This document shows, piece by piece, positions 61,897-64,000 of a stretch of 64,000 nucleotides of DNA. The notes under the pieces are model-generated. The model worked only from the letters and a program-made list of their open reading frames with translations, made no database searches and was not told the origin of the DNA. Within the stretch, counting starts at the first letter, position 1, and the number at the start of each line of letters is the position of its first letter. The position numbers and the translations under genes are program-made. The DNA comes from Megasphaera_A sueciensis (lineage in GTDB: Bacteria; Bacillota; Negativicutes; Veillonellales; Megasphaeraceae): positions 1,302,001 to 1,366,000 of the forward strand of contig NZ_CP116939.1 in NCBI RefSeq assembly GCF_050219315.1, given 5' to 3'.

Positions 61897-62345
61897 TACT
61901 TCTGATCCCCTTTCTTTTCACACGCCAGTTGCTCTAAGGTATCACGTAGTTTTTGTGGAATCGGTAAGCCTGCTTTCCCTGCATTTTCGAGAATGGACAA
62001 TCCCTCGTTCCCAATAAAAAACCACACGACAACAGATTGCATAACCGGCTGTCCTGTGGCTTTATCTAATTCGTGAGCAAGAGCAACTAACAACAATACA
62101 ACAATTTTCTTACAAATACCTTTAAATCCTTTTTGGCTGTTTAGTGCCAGGTTTGGATTGATGTAGGCCGCCAAAACTCCTGTAATATAATCAATCGCCA
62201 TGGCTACAATAAGAGCTTCAATAATACTGTTCCATCCAATCAAAAAAGTAAATACCGTGCCCGCAACTGACACGGCAGTACCCCATTCAATTTCAGTGTG
62301 GACTGGGGCCATCCCTCGAAAAAAATTTACAATCACTTCGATCAT
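61896..62345 (-). CDS. Phage holin (holin_4/Cph1 type)
   Basis: 149 residues with three or four hydrophobic segments (AVSVAGTVFTFLIGWNSII, ALIVAMAIDYITGVLAAYI, IVVLLLVALAHELD, VVVWFFIGNEGLSILENA). The DYITGVLAAYIN and GNEGLSILEN motifs are typical of this holin family. Forms membrane lesions that release the endolysin. Its ATG overlaps the preceding small gene's stop (ATGA). Confidence 0.92.
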   Translation of the reverse strand: MIEVIVNFFRGMAPVHTEIEWGTAVSVAGTVFTFLIGWNSIIEALIVAMAIDYITGVLAAYINPNLALNSQKGFKGICKKIVVLLLVALAHELDKATGQPVMQSVVVWFFIGNEGLSILENAGKAGLPIPQKLRDTLEQLACEKKGDQK

Positions 62346-62494
62346 TTAGTTTCCTCCGTTGTAGTTATATTTTTAACAGTTTCTTCTTGTGCTGCAGCTT
62401 GCATAATTTTTGCCCGGATTGATTCCGGGCATTTTTCATTGGTACAATATCCAGCATCATCCAATTTTTTACCGCAAAATTTACATCTAGCCAT
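62342..62494 (-). CDS. Small zinc-ribbon phage protein, 50 residues
   Basis: ATG 62494 after GGAGGCG; stop at 62342 overlaps the holin start. The sequence begins MARCKFCGKK and continues to GYCTNEKCPES, giving CxxC-x9-CxxxxC, a rubredoxin-like zinc knuckle, then a helical acidic tail. The tight overlaps on both sides (8 bases with the upstream gene, ATGA with the holin) support a real gene. Role unknown; possibly a regulator or chaperone in lysis or tail assembly. Confidence 0.8.
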   Translation of the reverse strand: MARCKFCGKKLDDAGYCTNEKCPESIRAKIMQAAAQEETVKNITTTEETK

Positions 62495-62933
62495 TATTAA
62501 TCGCCTCCAATTCTGCCGTATAAGCGGCCATTAACTCTGTATATTCTGTTTGTAATTCCGTCACGGTTGCTGTATCTCCAGCCAATGTAGCCGTAGCCAA
62601 TGCATCTTTTAGCTCTACAATCTGCGGTTCATACTTGGCCGCCACCACAGATGCTTGTGATGCTTTCTTTTCTGCTGCCGTAGGTTCTGGGGCTATATAC
62701 TCAATTGGTTTCCCGCTCGTCATATCCCGCACATATCCGGCAAGATATTGATTGTAAATATCCGCGGTCAGAATCTCAACCACAGCCGCGTCCGTAAACT
62801 TGTTTTTGGCACTGGCTATTATATCTGCCGCTTTGCCGTCATCCGGCCCGCAAGAGGATATATCGCATCCTATGCGCTTCCCGGCGCTGTCAAACGCACA
62901 TACATAATAGTTAACGTTACTTGCAAAACTCAT
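62487..62933 (-). CDS. Phage tail-region protein with C-terminal coiled coil
   Basis: 148 residues; AGGAGAT before ATG 62933. N-terminal half (NVNYYVCAFDSAGKRIGCD, VEILTADIYNQYLAGYVRD) followed by a Lys/Ala/Glu-rich helical tail (EKKASQASVVAAKYEPQIVE). It sits between tail-fibre and lysis genes and is probably a small tail or tail-chaperone protein; no family recognised. Its upstream region overlaps the promoter of the opposite-strand integrase fragment. Confidence 0.72.
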   Translation of the reverse strand: MSFASNVNYYVCAFDSAGKRIGCDISSCGPDDGKAADIIASAKNKFTDAAVVEILTADIYNQYLAGYVRDMTSGKPIEYIAPEPTAAEKKASQASVVAAKYEPQIVELKDALATATLAGDTATVTELQTEYTELMAAYTAELEAINNG

Positions 62934-62978
62934 ACTTCCATCTCCTGTATAATTAAAATAAAAAAGGTGTGTGATACT

Positions 62979-63371
62979 ATGCGTAAGCCTAACGGCTACG
63001 GCAGCATCAAAAAATTATCCGGCAACCGGCGGCGGCCGTTTGTTTTTTGCGTGTCTGAAGACGGACGACAAAAGCCGGTGGAATATTTTACCAACCAAGT
63101 GGACGCGGAAATTTATCAGGCAGATTATAACAAAATCCATTATCATCGCTCCCTTCCAGGCCATAAAGTTACATTTGCAGAATTATATCATCGCTGGCTC
63201 CCGGCCCATATTGAACATTACCGTCCAATTACTATAAAACTGAATGTAGGGATTGAATTTGTTATTATGGTCCCTAATCCACTGATACCTCTTCCGCGTG
63301 CTTCCAACGTTGATAAATTAATGATTCTGGCTCCGATTATAGACTGCGGAAAATTTCCGTCATCAGTATAA
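62979..63371 (+). pseudogene. N-terminal fragment of a tyrosine integrase
   Basis: Plus-strand frame of 130 codons from ATG 62979. The first ~84 residues match the arm-binding domain of phage integrases (KPNGYGSIKKLSGNRRRPF, TNQVDAEIYQADYNK, TFAELYHRWLPAHI); at about 63226 the similarity stops and the frame runs antisense through the tail-fibre gene. The catalytic domain with Arg-His-Arg-Tyr is absent. A -10-like TATAAT (62948-62953) and AAGGTG precede it, so it may still be expressed. Its end overlaps the 3' end of the convergent tail gene. Confidence 0.7.
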
Positions 63372-63745
63372 AAGTCAGTACATACTGGCCAGGCCCAATC
63401 AGTAAACGTAATCGGTAATATTTGTGCAACATGGTTATTAGTTTCGCATGAAGTACTTCCCCACTGTATAATTAGGCCGCCAAATAAATCGCCGAATTTA
63501 ACATACCCGTTTTGTGCGATATTATACTGCACCCCCGTGGCATTAAATACCAGTTTCACCAGCTTGGCCATGAGACTATCTGAAGTAATACTGCTGATCG
63601 TACTTGCTAATACATTGCTGGCAAGATGTGCAATCACGCCCTGCCCAAAATCTGTTACCTGGGCATGTTCTGTTTCCGGATGTAACGTATCATAAGATGA
63701 CGTTGTTTTATTGTACCGATGGAAAATTGATTTTAATACGGACAT
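63218..63745 (-). CDS. Tail fibre protein, gp53-like C-terminal domain
   Basis: 175 residues from ATG 63745 (AAAGGAG upstream; six further in-frame codons upstream contain it). N-terminus SVLKSIFHRYNKTTSSYD, middle helical region (IAHLASNVLASTISSITSD), and a C-terminal receptor-binding-type domain: NGYVKFGDLFGGLIIQWGST followed by strands to FSFIVIGR at the end, the pattern of gp53-like tail-fibre ends. Probable host-recognition part. The last codons overlap the convergent integrase fragment. Confidence 0.78.
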   Translation of the reverse strand: MSVLKSIFHRYNKTTSSYDTLHPETEHAQVTDFGQGVIAHLASNVLASTISSITSDSLMAKLVKLVFNATGVQYNIAQNGYVKFGDLFGGLIIQWGSTSCETNNHVAQILPITFTDWAWPVCTDFYTDDGNFPQSIIGARIINLSTLEARGRGISGLGTIITNSIPTFSFIVIGR

Positions 63746-63768
63746 AGTACGTACTCCTTTCAAATATC

Positions 63769-63795
63769 AAAAAAGCAGACCCGCTTAAGTCTGCT
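63769..63795 (-). terminator. Terminator between tail genes
   Basis: Seven-pair stem (63774-63780 with 63789-63795), eight-base loop, and five to six T on the minus strand. Its upper arm overlaps the stop codon of the upstream gene. Confidence 0.75.
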
Positions 63796-64000
63796 ACGTT
63801 GTAATTTCTATGACATTTACGTCGGTTCCGGTCGGGGATGTATTGGCGATATAGACGTTTTCCCATGGCACTTCAATCCACACGGACGATCCCGCCGATG
63901 CCTGTACGGAACAAGTCACATCAGACGGGCACCGGATATATTCCAGATCATTCCATGCCGTACTTCCATCGCCGCATTTTACATACTTTGTATCCGTTTC
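63794..64000 (-). CDS. Phage tail protein, 5' end outside window
   Basis: Only the last 68 residues are visible (stop TAG at 63794-63796). Sequence such as VKCGDGSTAWNDLEYIRC, VWIEVPWENVYIANTSPTG and a final VNVIEITT is beta-rich and low in charge, as in tail-fibre or baseplate proteins. No start in the window, so the family cannot be set. It is followed by a terminator and then the gp53-like fibre gene in the same direction. Confidence 0.7.
   Translation of the reverse strand, partial: ETDTKYVKCGDGSTAWNDLEYIRCPSDVTCSVQASAGSSVWIEVPWENVYIANTSPTGTDVNVIEITT

Larger units (their letters stand above)
55495..64000. mobile_element. Prophage arm integrated at tRNA-Leu (continues past the window)
   Basis: Bounded on the left by a tRNA-Leu 3' fragment and containing tail, holin and endolysin genes. 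The segment 55560-60960 is a cargo region of markedly lower GC (about 27-30% over much of it), and 60960-64000 is the phage tail-end/lysis module. No capsid, packaging or intact integrase gene is inside the window, so completeness cannot be judged. Confidence 0.85.

Noticed and set aside
1..64000. CRISPR array, rRNA genes or replication origin
   Set aside because: No regularly spaced repeats, rRNA sequence or DnaA-box cluster was found on reading through.

Overview
The window reads as chromosome of an anaerobic, fermentative Firmicute. The best guess is a Negativicute close to Megasphaera, Dialister or Anaeroglobus. This rests on gene content: [FeFe] hydrogenase, phosphotransacetylase, flavodiiron protein, 2-hydroxyacyl-CoA dehydratase-type activase, pyruvate carboxylase, aspartase, a TatA/TatC-only Tat system, and about 40-45% GC by eye. 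Genus is not proven by anything here. Most genes lie on the minus strand.

Layout. 1-1994: a phosphotransacetylase gene followed by a separate [FeFe] hydrogenase gene cut by the window edge. 2246-4709: LytS/LytR-type two-component system. 5064-11440: complete F1Fo ATP synthase operon atpBEFHAGDC, whose middle (about 5335-9680) is visibly more GC-rich than its ends. 11680-17059: pyrG, argS with a DUF1934 gene, and aspA behind a structured leader. 17427-19423: a radical SAM/DNA-metabolism gene pair. 19513-22110: one polypeptide fusing phosphotransacetylase to an [FeFe] hydrogenase, paralogous to the two-gene locus at 1-1994. 22206-34212: WG-repeat protein, a 52-residue small gene, flavodiiron protein, a DUF2157/GDYXXLXY membrane operon, universal stress protein, an Orn/Lys/Arg decarboxylase, tRNA-His/Gln/Lys and spermidine synthase. 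34336-40433: purine-type permease and a 1433-residue double activase. 40687-48173: a peptide ABC importer operon ending in an LD-carboxypeptidase and an M20 amidohydrolase, which looks like murein-peptide salvage. 48375-55155: MFS transporter, pyruvate carboxylase, TatC/TatA, nitroreductase.

55495 to the window end is a prophage arm. Its chromosomal junction is the 3' half of a tRNA-Leu gene. Reading from the right: tail genes, an integrase N-terminal fragment on the opposite strand, a zinc-ribbon small protein, holin, endolysin, a 93-residue protein and a terminator. Between lysis genes and attachment site lies an AT-rich cargo segment: an internally deleted IS3-family element, a four-gene cassette that looks like an ABC-three-component (ABC-3C) conflict system with a separately encoded membrane segment, a DNA methyltransferase whose natural start codon seems to be ACG, and an unknown 140-residue gene behind a perfect-consensus promoter with a palindromic operator.

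Most notable: (1) the phosphotransacetylase-hydrogenase fusion, with an internal tandem duplication absent from the unfused paralogue; (2) the ABC-3C cassette with its small membrane protein in the prophage cargo locus; (3) the GC mosaic inside the atp operon. All calls come from reading sequence and translations; no alignments or database searches were run.
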